In this document: positions 47,608 to 55,969 of the stretch, in pieces | Layout of the letters: each line of letters opens with the position of its first letter | Numbering within the stretch: position 1 is the stretch's first letter | Assembly: GCA_902582755.1 (NCBI GenBank) | Contig: CACHSZ010000004.1 | Location: 56,709 to 120,708, forward strand | Length of the DNA stretch: 64,000 nucleotides | Source: an uncultured Alphaproteobacteria bacterium | GTDB taxonomy: Bacteria > Pseudomonadota > Alphaproteobacteria > HIMB59 > GCA-002718135 | Direction of reading: 5' to 3' | Notes under the pieces: model-generated | Told to the model about the DNA's origin: nothing | Database searches by the model: none | The model's input: only the letters and a program-made list of their open reading frames with translations | Position numbers and translations under genes: made by a program

Positions 47608-48333
47608 ATGGAACAATTACCGCAGATTTCAGCTGATTCCCAGATCTTTGTATTAACGGGTGCTGGTATAAGTAAAGAGTCTGGGATTGAAACTTTTAGA
47701 GACTCTGATGGACTTTGGAATAACCATAGGATTGAGGATGTTGCCAGTCCCGAAGGTTTCTATAGAAACCCTACTCTTGTCTATGATTTTTATAATAAAC
47801 GTCGAAATGAACTAAATTCAGGAATTGAGCCAAATAGGGCCCATATTCTTCTTCATGAATTAGAAAAAACATATAAAATTCATATAGTTACACAAAATAT
47901 CGATAATTTGCATGAGATTGGAGGATCATCATCAATTATTCACATGCACGGTGAGCTAAATAAGGCAAGATGTATAATGAATAATAATCATGTGTTTGAG
48001 TGGACAGAGGACCTAAATGAGACCCATAAATGCTCTAAATGTGGCTCTCAAATGAGACCTCACATTGTATGGTTTGGTGAAATGCCAATGCAAATGGATG
48101 AAATTCATGATTTAGCTGAACAATCTAGTCTGTTTGTTTCTATAGGCACTTCAGGACAAGTCTACCCTGCTGCCGGTTTCGTTTCAATGTTTAAAGATAT
48201 GGGCAAACCAACAGTTGAATTAAATCTAGAGCCATCAAGTAATCAAAATCAATTTGATTTTGCTATTCATAAACCTGCAACAGTTGCCGTTGAAGAATTT
48301 AAAAACTTACTTTTAAGTAATAATAATAACTAA
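47608..48333 (+). CDS. cobB: NAD-dependent protein deacylase, class III sirtuin
   Basis: The 241-residue product removes acyl groups from lysine using NAD. Motifs are GAGISKESGIETFRD, TQNIDNLHE, catalytic His in HMHGEL and RPHIVWFGEMP. FYNKRR supplies the Tyr and Arg pair (Y62, R65) that marks class III enzymes preferring succinyl/malonyl-lysine, as in E. coli CobB. Zinc cysteines are reduced to one from the first pair and CSKC. The frame is open to a GTG at 47599; I use the ATG at 47608. The 152 bases upstream hold the recombinase's inverted repeat and nothing else recognised. Confidence 0.93.
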   Translation: MEQLPQISADSQIFVLTGAGISKESGIETFRDSDGLWNNHRIEDVASPEGFYRNPTLVYDFYNKRRNELNSGIEPNRAHILLHELEKTYKIHIVTQNIDNLHEIGGSSSIIHMHGELNKARCIMNNNHVFEWTEDLNETHKCSKCGSQMRPHIVWFGEMPMQMDEIHDLAEQSSLFVSIGTSGQVYPAAGFVSMFKDMGKPTVELNLEPSSNQNQFDFAIHKPATVAVEEFKNLLLSNNNN

Positions 48334-48427
48334 TTTATTCACGTCATTAATTTATTTAAATTTAATCTAGTTTTTTCATTTAAAATTATTAATTTATTTT
48401 AAAAAAATTATTACTTTTGGAGGATAA

Positions 48428-48751
48428 ATGAAAAAAGGATACTGGGTAGGACAAGTAAAAGAAATTAAAAATGAAGAAAAATGGGGACAATATTTAGAGA
48501 AATTTATGAATATTGTTGCAGAAGAAGCAGAAAAGAAATCAGGAAATTTTGTATTTACTGCTGGTAGTGAACCAAAGCACTATGTTCAAAAGAATTTTGA
48601 TTTATTATTTTCTGCAGTTGTTGAATTTAATAGCGTGCAGGACGCAATAGATGGTTACAATGATCCTCGATACCAAGAAGCTTTAGCACTTTTAGGTGAA
48701 AATAAAGAGGATGTTGTTGTAAGAAATTTAGTAATTATAGAAGCACCTTAA
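48428..48751 (+). CDS. DUF1330 family protein
   Basis: The 107-residue protein has the dimeric alpha/beta-barrel (ferredoxin-like) pattern of DUF1330: GYWVGQVKEIKNEEKWGQYLEKF at the start and FNSVQDAIDGYNDPRYQEALALL in the middle. A strong ribosome site (TGGAGG) precedes the ATG. It is cytoplasmic. The family's biochemical role is unknown. It is one of four small proteins of this general fold type in the window. Confidence 0.83.
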   Translation: MKKGYWVGQVKEIKNEEKWGQYLEKFMNIVAEEAEKKSGNFVFTAGSEPKHYVQKNFDLLFSAVVEFNSVQDAIDGYNDPRYQEALALLGENKEDVVVRNLVIIEAP

Positions 48752-48817
48752 ATAGCTAAATATAAATAAGTAAATGCAACTATTTTCAATTAAAAGAAAT
48801 ATAAAAAAGGACGTATT

Positions 48818-49087
48818 ATGAAAATAATCATGAATGTTAAATTAAAAGATGGTTATGAAAAATGGAAAAATCTTTTTCTCAGTGTTGATACTCATAGAGA
48901 AAAATATGGAATAAAAGTTTTAGCATATGGCCATCCGAAAGATGATGAAACTAAAATTTATCAAGTTTTAGAGATTGAATCGATGGAAAAAATGCAGCAG
49001 GCTATGCAAGATCCAGAATTAGCAAAACTTAGAACTGATGCTGGTGTTGATTTAGATAGCCAGGAATTAGTTTTTTTAGTTGAGTAG
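48818..49087 (+). CDS. Small alpha/beta protein of ABM-like fold
   Basis: The 89-residue protein looks like a ferredoxin-like dimeric alpha/beta-barrel protein: MKIIMNVKLKDGYEKWKNLF (strand, helix), IKVLAYGHPKDDETKIYQVLEIESMEKMQQAMQDPELAKL (strands, helix) and a terminal strand. A purine-rich ribosome site (AAAAAAGGA) precedes the ATG. No catalytic residues are obvious. It lies 66 bases after the DUF1330 gene and probably shares its transcript. Confidence 0.7.
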   Translation: MKIIMNVKLKDGYEKWKNLFLSVDTHREKYGIKVLAYGHPKDDETKIYQVLEIESMEKMQQAMQDPELAKLRTDAGVDLDSQELVFLVE

Positions 49088-49098
49088 ATTTAATTTTA

Positions 49099-49126
49099 TT
49101 GAGGGTAATAATTATTTTGCCCTCAA
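49099..49126. terminator. Hairpin between convergent genes
   Basis: TTGAGGG (49099-49105) and CCCTCAA (49120-49126) form a 7-bp stem between the ends of the plus-strand small protein and the minus-strand efflux permease. It has no strong T run on either side, so termination efficiency is uncertain. Confidence 0.5.
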
Positions 49127-49127
49127 C

Positions 49128-50354
49128 TTATTCGTATCTTAATGCATCAATGGGATTAAGGTTTGCCGCTTTTCTAGCTGGATAAAACCCAAATATTATT
49201 CCAATTGATGAAGAAAAAACAAAAGAAAGAACAATAGACATATAATCAAGACTCATTTTCCATTTAAAATATTCACTGACCCCGAATATTACCCCTAAAC
49301 CCAAAGCAATTCCTATGAGGCCTCCTATGAGAGATATCATTAATGATTCAATCAAGAATTGAAGAAGTATATCTCGTTTTTTTGCACCAACAGACATGCA
49401 AACACCAATTTCTTTTGTTCTCTCTGTAACAGTAACAAGCATGATGTTCATAATACCAATGCCCCCTACTATTAATGAAATACCTGCAACAGTTGCAAGA
49501 AGTATAGACATAACTCTAGAAGACTCTTGTCTTGCATTTAAGAATTGAGCGTAATTTCTAATGACAAAGTCAGGATTACCATTAGCTGAAATTTTATGAA
49601 GTTTTCGCATAACCGTATCAACATCTTTTTCCGTTTTAAAAAGTAAATCAGAGGATCTAACATTAATAGTCATGCTACGAATTTGATCACCTGGAAATTT
49701 TTTAGCTACAAGTCGTTGTTTAGCTGTTTTTAATGGTACTATAACTGTATCATCTAAATCAGCCCAAGCCGTTCCACCTTTTGCATCTAATAATCCAATA
49801 ACAGTAAAAGGAACTTTATTAATTCGTATTACTTCATCAATAGGGCTATCAGTATCAAATAAATTTTTTTGAACTGTTTTTCCTATAATGGCTACTCTTG
49901 AACCTGAAGCTAACTCCTCTTCTTCAAAACTTCTTCCGTTTTCAAATTTCCAATTACCTAAATCAAAATAATCATTTGTTGTTCCTGTAACTGTAGCAAG
50001 CCAGTTATTTCCATTAGCAACAATTTGTGTACTTAAACTTACCCTTGGTGCGATAGCTTTTATTGCTGGTAATTCTTCTTTAAGAGCTTCCATATCTTTT
50101 AAAGTTAACGTGTTAACCGAATTTGCACCCATCGATACACCTCTGTTAGAAGAACTCTGCGATCTAACAATTAAGTTGTTTGATCCAAATCTTTCTATTT
50201 GTTGCTCAACTTCAATTCTAGCACCTGAACCAATTGAAATCATTGTAATAACTGAACTAACACCAATGATGATACCAAGAGATGTTAAAATACTTCTTAG
50301 GATGTTAGAGCGTAAACTTTTTTGTGAAAGGTATATAAGATCAGTTATTGACAT
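49128..50354 (-). CDS. MacB-like ABC transporter permease
   Basis: The 408-residue permease has the MacB/FtsX type VII topology: one N-terminal helix (about 18-40), a large periplasmic domain, and three C-terminal helices with the FtsX segment (MSILLATVAGISLIVGGIGIMNIMLVTVTERTKEIGVCMSVGAKKRDIL). It works with the ATPase directly upstream and the membrane-fusion protein. Such systems act on substrates in the periplasm. A MacB fused permease-ATPase is split here into two genes, with a 14-base overlap. The substrate is unknown. Confidence 0.93.
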   Translation of the reverse strand: MSITDLIYLSQKSLRSNILRSILTSLGIIIGVSSVITMISIGSGARIEVEQQIERFGSNNLIVRSQSSSNRGVSMGANSVNTLTLKDMEALKEELPAIKAIAPRVSLSTQIVANGNNWLATVTGTTNDYFDLGNWKFENGRSFEEEELASGSRVAIIGKTVQKNLFDTDSPIDEVIRINKVPFTVIGLLDAKGGTAWADLDDTVIVPLKTAKQRLVAKKFPGDQIRSMTINVRSSDLLFKTEKDVDTVMRKLHKISANGNPDFVIRNYAQFLNARQESSRVMSILLATVAGISLIVGGIGIMNIMLVTVTERTKEIGVCMSVGAKKRDILLQFLIESLMISLIGGLIGIALGLGVIFGVSEYFKWKMSLDYMSIVLSFVFSSSIGIIFGFYPARKAANLNPIDALRYE

Positions 50355-51024
50355 TTTTTTTATCCTCTAAAATTTTACCATCTTTCATTTTAATTATTCT
50401 TGTACCATAGTTTGCGATATCATCTTCATGTGTAACAAGAACAATCGTTATACCTTTTGCATTTAGATCATTTAGAATTTTCATAATTTCTAAACCTGTT
50501 TTACTGTCTAAAGCTCCCGTTGGTTCATCTGCTAAGATTAATTTAGGTGAACCTGTGATTGCTCTTGCAATTGATACTCTTTGTTGTTGACCACCAGATA
50601 ACTGATTTGGTCTGTGATGAACACGATCTTTTAATCCAACACTTTCTAGAGCCTCTATTGCTAATTGATTTCTTTCTTTTAAATTTTTACCAGAATACAA
50701 AAGTGGTAGCACAACATTTTCTTGTGCGTTTAGTCTTGGTAGTAAATTAAAATTTTGAAAAACAAAACCTATGTCCTTGTTTCGTAATTCAGCTAGTTTA
50801 TTCGAATTTAAAGTTGATACATTATTATCTCTAAAATGATATTCTCCACTAGAGGGCACATCTAAACATCCTATAATATTCATTAAGGTAGATTTTCCAG
50901 AGCCAGATGAACCCATAATACTAACAAAATCACCTTCATTGATTGAAAGATCTATATTATCGAGCGCTAATAGCTTGTTATCTCCCATAACATATTCTTT
51001 TGAGAGAGAATTTATATTAATCAT
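50341..51024 (-). CDS. MacB/LolD-like ABC transporter ATPase
   Basis: The 227-residue ATPase carries Walker [16 protein letters not shown], the Q loop FVFQNFNLLPRL, signature LSGGQQQRVSIARAI, Walker B LILADEPTGALDSKTG and switch His in VTHEDD. This matches the LolD/MacB class energising type VII (mechanotransmission) transporters. It overlaps the permease and starts one base after the membrane-fusion gene stop, so all three are one operon. Confidence 0.95.
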   Translation of the reverse strand: MININSLSKEYVMGDNKLLALDNIDLSINEGDFVSIMGSSGSGKSTLMNIIGCLDVPSSGEYHFRDNNVSTLNSNKLAELRNKDIGFVFQNFNLLPRLNAQENVVLPLLYSGKNLKERNQLAIEALESVGLKDRVHHRPNQLSGGQQQRVSIARAITGSPKLILADEPTGALDSKTGLEIMKILNDLNAKGITIVLVTHEDDIANYGTRIIKMKDGKILEDKKNVNN

Positions 51025-51025
51025 C

Positions 51026-52600
51026 TTAAAATAAACGTAGTGCTTTTTTTTCTAATGTTTCAACGATAACTTTAGAAATTACTTCATCACCTTCTTTAAT
51101 CTCACCTTTTATTATTTCTGTGTAGCCACCAGAATTAAGACCTGTCACCAAATCAATCTGTTCATGAGAACCATCAACTAATTTGTATACTTTTTTAACA
51201 TTTAAAGATTCTTTTAAAGAGAAATATTTATTTCTTTGTTCATCAGTTAATAATTCTACTAAAGCATTCTCAATATATAACTGAATTTCTTTTCTTATTT
51301 TTTCTGGTGATAAGTTTTTTGCTTCTAAAGAGCCTCTTACTTTACCTAGTTTTGGATACACACTTCTCATTTTATTTTGTTGATCAGCAGTCATGTTTAT
51401 TTGAGCCATGATTTCTTGCATTTGAGATGCACCGCCCCCGCCCCATCTACTTCCACCTGAATTTTGTTTAGGCTTTTGATTTAGTTTTACAGAGAGTGCT
51501 GAATTTTTAACTTTTAAAACTTCCTCTTTATTTTGAACAATAATATCAACGTTAGCAGTCATACCAGGTAAAAGAAGATTTTCTGGGTTATCAAAAGAAG
51601 CAATTACTTCATATGTAATAACATTCTGATCATCTATTGGTGAATAACGTATTTGGCTAATGGTAGCATTTAATTTTCTATCTGGAAAAGCATCAGTAGA
51701 AAATTCGACAACCTGATTTAATTGAATGTTTCCAATATCTGATTCATCAATAAATATTTCTATATTCATATTGGATAATGTTTCTGCAATAGTAAACATT
51801 ATGGAATCTTTTTGATAAGCTCCTAGAACATCACCAACGCTAATATGTCTGTCTAAAATAAAACCATCTATTGGTGAGACAATTTTAGTTTTTGTTAAGT
51901 CTAGTTTTTCACTTTCTAATGTTAATTCAGATTGTTGAATTATTTTTTCAACTTCTTCAATTTCTGCTTTAATTATTTCAATTTGTGCTTTTCGTGAACT
52001 TATAATCGCATCTAAAGATGATATCTCCGATTTTATAGTGGCATTTTGAATAATAGCACTTTCATAATCAAAATTTGTGTCATCAAATTCTTTTTTAGAA
52101 ATAAATTTTTTATCAAATAGAGCTTTACGCTCTTCAAGATTTTCTTCTAGTTTACTTAAATACAAATTAGAGTCCTCTAATCGTGATTCAGCACCGTATT
52201 TATTTGCAACTGAGTTGTTTAATTCTGATTTAGCTTTTTCAAGACTTGCTTGTTTTTGTTTTAATTTAGATTTTGATATGTCTACTGAAGTTTGAGATTC
52301 TTTTACGCTTAAAGTAAAAGGGTTTTGATCAAAGATTGCTAGAACTTCACCTTTCTTTATTTGCTCATTAAAGTCTTTATTAATCTCAACAATTTTTCCA
52401 GATATTTCGGATGATAATGTTAAAGTTGATGTTGGTATAATTTTACCTGTAGCAGAAACAGTTTTCTTTATATTTCCTTTTTCTATTTTTATATATTCAT
52501 AGCTGGTAGTTGCTACTTCTGTATTATTGCTTACAAAGAAATAGTAGTAGACCCCTCCTGCGATAATTATTGCTAAAATTAATAAGATAAATTTTTTCAT
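51026..52600 (-). CDS. MacA-like periplasmic adaptor with LTxxQ-like insert
   Basis: The 524-residue protein is an HlyD/MacA-type membrane-fusion protein with an N-terminal membrane anchor (4-24). A lipoyl/barrel-sandwich domain is split by a long coiled-coil hairpin (about 95-240) and followed by a beta-barrel domain (DESDIGNIQLNQVVEFSTDAF). It is longer than MacA (about 370) because residues 380-467 insert a Gly-rich linker (SGGSRWGGGG) and helices with MTADQQNKM and LTDEQRNKY, reminiscent of LTxxQ-type periplasmic stress proteins. It leads the operon for the ATPase and permease. Confidence 0.9.
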   Translation of the reverse strand: MKKFILLILAIIIAGGVYYYFFVSNNTEVATTSYEYIKIEKGNIKKTVSATGKIIPTSTLTLSSEISGKIVEINKDFNEQIKKGEVLAIFDQNPFTLSVKESQTSVDISKSKLKQKQASLEKAKSELNNSVANKYGAESRLEDSNLYLSKLEENLEERKALFDKKFISKKEFDDTNFDYESAIIQNATIKSEISSLDAIISSRKAQIEIIKAEIEEVEKIIQQSELTLESEKLDLTKTKIVSPIDGFILDRHISVGDVLGAYQKDSIMFTIAETLSNMNIEIFIDESDIGNIQLNQVVEFSTDAFPDRKLNATISQIRYSPIDDQNVITYEVIASFDNPENLLLPGMTANVDIIVQNKEEVLKVKNSALSVKLNQKPKQNSGGSRWGGGGASQMQEIMAQINMTADQQNKMRSVYPKLGKVRGSLEAKNLSPEKIRKEIQLYIENALVELLTDEQRNKYFSLKESLNVKKVYKLVDGSHEQIDLVTGLNSGGYTEIIKGEIKEGDEVISKVIVETLEKKALRLF

Positions 52601-52657
52601 TTTATATTATCTAGGTCGAATATAGTTTTAGATAAGAAAAAGATACAATATAATGAA

Positions 52658-52699
52658 TTGGGGTATAAAGTCCGCTCCACTGCGGAAGTTTTGCCCCAT
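52658..52699. other. G+C-rich structured element in intergenic region
   Basis: In an otherwise A+T-rich 155-base spacer, TGGGG (52659-52663) pairs with CCCCA (52694-52698), AAA with TTT, and TCCGC (52671-52675) with GCGGA (52682-52686) around loop TCCACT. The result is a roughly 40-base stepped hairpin with internal loops. It has no T run. It lies in the leader of the macA-like gene (minus strand) and upstream of a small plus-strand gene, so it could be a regulatory RNA element or an operator. Confidence 0.6.
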
Positions 52700-52755
52700 T
52701 TAATAAGATTAAATTCCATTTTAATTTTTTACGTATTTCTATATTTAGTATCAAG

Positions 52756-52950
52756 ATGAAAACTTTAATAGTTAAAGCAGATGATGGAAGAGAATACCAT
52801 GTAGATGACCCTAATCGCTTTTATCAGCACCTTATAGATTTTCACTCAGATAATAGTATTGGTAATAATAGTGTTCACGAAGAAAATGGCTATTACTTTA
52901 CAGTAACACCTTCATTTTACGATACTGTAAAAAAATTTATAGGAAAATAA
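52756..52950 (+). CDS. Hypothetical 64-residue protein
   Basis: A small cytoplasmic protein with no family that I recognise. It opens with LIVKADDGREYHVDDPNRFYQHLIDFHSD, which looks like two strands and an amphipathic helix, and ends with FTVTPSFYDTVKKFIGK. It lacks an obvious ribosome site. The codon pattern and acidic/basic balance are protein-like. It precedes the membrane-anchored HExxH protein by 17 bases and may be cotranscribed with it. Confidence 0.55.
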   Translation: MKTLIVKADDGREYHVDDPNRFYQHLIDFHSDNSIGNNSVHEENGYYFTVTPSFYDTVKKFIGK

Positions 52951-52967
52951 ATAAAAATTAAAAATCT

Positions 52968-53939
52968 ATGCATAGATATTTTTTGATACCCTTTATTGGT
53001 TTTTTTATAATTATTAGTATCATTATGATTTATCTTCAATTTGTTAATGAGAATTGGAAATTTTTAGTACCAAAAATCCAACTTCCAGATACTTGCAACA
53101 ATAATAATGAAGTTGAATTTGTTATACATGAGAGTGATATTAATCAGAATAGATCATTTGAAGATCAAAAAGATGTATATAATGGCAACCAATTTCATCC
53201 AATCTTTTTACTACCATGTGAAAGAGAGGATCGCCTTTATGATGTGAATAAAAATATAGAAGCATCCCTTGTAGCTATTAATAATTGGTTTGAAAAAAAA
53301 ACAAATAACCAAACAATTAGATTTGATAAAAAAATTAATGGAAATTTTGATGTTACTTTTTTGCGCGTTAATAAAACCATGGATTGGTTTGGCGATTTAG
53401 ATACCAAAGGTGAAGAAGTTGAAATTACTGAAGTATCAGAGAAGATTGAAAAGATTATTAATGATAATAATCATCTATTTAATAATTTTTCCTCTAAGAA
53501 ATTTATCATTTTTTTTGAAGGCTGGGAAAAAAGAAAATATATTGATTACGATATATGTGGAAAATCACGATTTGATGGAAACATAGCAATTTATTACACC
53601 TACTCTAGATTTAAAAAATACATTGGTAATGATTTAATTTTATCAAATAATGACAGAATATTTTCTTGCACTCACAACGATCATTTAAATGATAAAAATG
53701 ATTTAACTTTTGGTGATGCAGAAGCAACAATTTTACATGAAATGATTCATTCATTGGGTTTTCCTGCAAAATGTTCAACTAATAATAAATTCTTTCATGT
53801 TAATGATAATAAAAATGATGTTATGCACAATCAATCAGGAAAAAAATTTTTAGATTACAATAATGACGATTATTATAATCACGGATTAGATGATTGCCCT
53901 GATATAAAAAATAGTGAGTTTCTAAAAGAATTATTTTAG
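52968..53939 (+). CDS. Membrane-anchored HExxH putative metalloprotease
   Basis: The 323-residue protein has one N-terminal membrane helix (4-26) and a large, probably periplasmic domain. Near the C-terminus H257-E-M-I-H261-SLG forms a zinc-protease motif. A candidate third ligand is H277 in FFHVNDN, followed by DVM at 284-286 as a possible Met-turn. This HExxHxxG...HVxD...D-x-M order is metzincin-like and recalls uncharacterised bacterial secreted peptidases. Paired cysteines (for example C43/C84, C197/C234, C269/C310) could form disulfides. The fold and activity are inferred, not shown. Confidence 0.65.
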   Translation: MHRYFLIPFIGFFIIISIIMIYLQFVNENWKFLVPKIQLPDTCNNNNEVEFVIHESDINQNRSFEDQKDVYNGNQFHPIFLLPCEREDRLYDVNKNIEASLVAINNWFEKKTNNQTIRFDKKINGNFDVTFLRVNKTMDWFGDLDTKGEEVEITEVSEKIEKIINDNNHLFNNFSSKKFIIFFEGWEKRKYIDYDICGKSRFDGNIAIYYTYSRFKKYIGNDLILSNNDRIFSCTHNDHLNDKNDLTFGDAEATILHEMIHSLGFPAKCSTNNKFFHVNDNKNDVMHNQSGKKFLDYNNDDYYNHGLDDCPDIKNSEFLKELF

Positions 53940-53944
53940 TTAAA

Positions 53945-54880
53945 TTATGTTCTAAGAGTAGTCTCGGATACAACTAATTCCTCACGCTTATTTTCTCTAA
54001 ATATAACAAATATACCACTTACCATAATAAGAAAAATTCCAATAAATGAGTTTATATCAGGTACTTCTGAAAAAATAATAATTCCTATTATTATTGCAAA
54101 AATTAGATGAACGTACTCAGTTATACTATTAACTAATGGAGAGCCAACTCTGTAAGCTGCAATCAAACAAAATATTCCAAGACTTCCAGTTGTAGAAATA
54201 AAAAGTATTAATCCAATAAATTGAAGATCATTAAGTATCCAAGGATTACTAAGAATAGAAAAAATTGATAAATTAAAGTTTGTATTATGCAATAAAATAC
54301 TAATCGCACTTCCCCCAATAAAAGCTCCAATATAAATATGAAAAGTTTGTTGGAATAAGCTATCATTTTTTGAAGTTTTTTTTGCTAATGTCATTGATAA
54401 CGCATAAGTAGCAGCAGCAATGATTGGAAATAACATATAAACATTTATTTCATTAAATTCTGGTTTGATGATTAAAAGTGTGCCACTAAAACCAACAAAG
54501 ATTGAAAATAACCTATTCAAGCCAATTTTTATATTCAGAATAAAGTACGAATAAATAGTTATAAAAAATGGACTCACAAAAAACAAACTTGTTGCTTCCG
54601 CTAAAGTAATTTGGCTTAACGAAATAAAAAACAAAGTAAATCCAAAGAAGAATGTTGAGCCTCTAAACATCGCTATATATGGATGTGCTGTTCCAAAGAA
54701 AATAGGCTGTTTTGTATAAAGTAAATATAGACATAAAATTGAAAAACCTACCCCTCCTCTAAATACGAGTATTTGCATTAAAGAGGCATCATGAATGGTG
54801 TATTTAATTAAGACGTCCTGGGTAATGATGAACAACATCCCCACAATAATTAAAATAAGACCTTTTATGTTATTATTCAT
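53945..54880 (-). CDS. EamA-family (DMT) transporter
   Basis: The third DMT transporter in the window, 311 residues with ten hydrophobic helices in two EamA repeats. Typical segments are SLSQITLAEATSLFFVSPFFITIYSYFIL and AYRVGSPLVNSITEYVHLIFAIIIGIIIFSEVPD. It is closest in pattern to the DMT gene at 41095. The C-terminal tail NKREELVVSETTLRT is charged. Substrate unknown. Confidence 0.9.
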   Translation of the reverse strand: MNNNIKGLILIIVGMLFIITQDVLIKYTIHDASLMQILVFRGGVGFSILCLYLLYTKQPIFFGTAHPYIAMFRGSTFFFGFTLFFISLSQITLAEATSLFFVSPFFITIYSYFILNIKIGLNRLFSIFVGFSGTLLIIKPEFNEINVYMLFPIIAAATYALSMTLAKKTSKNDSLFQQTFHIYIGAFIGGSAISILLHNTNFNLSIFSILSNPWILNDLQFIGLILFISTTGSLGIFCLIAAYRVGSPLVNSITEYVHLIFAIIIGIIIFSEVPDINSFIGIFLIMVSGIFVIFRENKREELVVSETTLRT

Positions 54881-54943
54881 ATAAATTTTCTTAGAGTAAT
54901 TTAGGTATTAGTTTAGAAAAAAAAATAATATATAATTATTTTG

Positions 54944-55963
54944 ATGATTTTTTACCTTGTAACACCACTAATATTGATTTTTGCTAGTTCTTTAGGATTA
55001 ATCATTAATCCCTCTTGGTCAATTTCACCTTTTATTTGGGTTTTCGTATTAGTTCCAATTATTGACCTTGTATTACCTTACTTAAGTAAAGATGATATTG
55101 AGCTAAATGAAAGTGTATTTCACAATTTTTCTATTTTAATCGTGCTTCCCTGCATTTTATTTTTAATTATATTTGGTTTAATTATTGTTTCTGACTCCAC
55201 TATCACTTTATTAACGGCTGCAGCTTTGGGGGCAGCTGTAGGTATGTCTGGTGGTTCTATCGGCATTACAACAGCACATGAACTTATTCATCGAAAAAAT
55301 AAATTTATGCGAGGTATTGGAGTATTTTTACTAGTTTTATGTTGCTATGGGCATTTTCGTATAGAACATATTTATGGCCATCATTTAAATGTAGCCACTA
55401 AAGAAGATCCTGCTACAGCTAGAAGAGGTGAAAATTTTTATTTTTATTTTATTCGTTGTGTAATCAATAGTGTGATTTCATCTTGGAATATTGAAAAAAA
55501 TATTCTTAATAGAAAAAATCTAAATACTTTAAGTATTCAAAACAGAATGATTCATTATTTTATTTTAGAATTATTATTTTTAGTATTTGCTTATTTAATT
55601 GCTGGTATGAATGGCTTAGTTTTTGTTATCTTTCATTCTTTTGTTTCCATAATCTTATTGGAGTTAGTAAATTATATTCAACATTATGGATTAGAGAGAA
55701 AAAAAGAAAATGGAAGGTATGAAAGATTTTCAGATTTACATTCTTGGAATAGTCGTCACATTTCTGCTAATTGGTCGACATTTAATTTGGGTCTTCATGC
55801 AGAGCATCATCAAAGTGCATCAAAACCCTATCCGCTTTTATCTCAAGAAGAAAAAGCAATTGAAATGCCTGCTAATTACTCCATCATGTTAATTATGGCT
55901 TTAATACCTCCACTGTGGTTTTTTGTGATGGATAGGAAAATTGATAACCTAAAAACTATTTAA
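54944..55963 (+). CDS. AlkB-like membrane di-iron monooxygenase
   Basis: The 339-residue product is an integral-membrane di-iron oxygenase related to alkane 1-monooxygenase. All three His clusters are present: HELIH with RK (TTAHELIHRKNKF), EHIYGHHLNVAT, and LHAEHHQSASKPY. The NYIQHYGLER segment, matching NYIEHYGL in AlkB, supports this branch over fatty-acid desaturases. About six helices surround the metal site. AlkB needs rubredoxin for electrons, and no rubredoxin gene lies nearby. I start at the ATG, one codon after a TTG in frame. An ion-channel gene follows after six bases. Confidence 0.88.
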   Translation: MIFYLVTPLILIFASSLGLIINPSWSISPFIWVFVLVPIIDLVLPYLSKDDIELNESVFHNFSILIVLPCILFLIIFGLIIVSDSTITLLTAAALGAAVGMSGGSIGITTAHELIHRKNKFMRGIGVFLLVLCCYGHFRIEHIYGHHLNVATKEDPATARRGENFYFYFIRCVINSVISSWNIEKNILNRKNLNTLSIQNRMIHYFILELLFLVFAYLIAGMNGLVFVIFHSFVSIILLELVNYIQHYGLERKKENGRYERFSDLHSWNSRHISANWSTFNLGLHAEHHQSASKPYPLLSQEEKAIEMPANYSIMLIMALIPPLWFFVMDRKIDNLKTI

Positions 55964-55969
55964 TCAAAT

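Noticed and set aside
46388-48333. Prophage or integrative element
   Set aside because: Only the recombinase is present. No phage, plasmid or transposition gene and no tRNA target lies nearby, so an element cannot be delimited.
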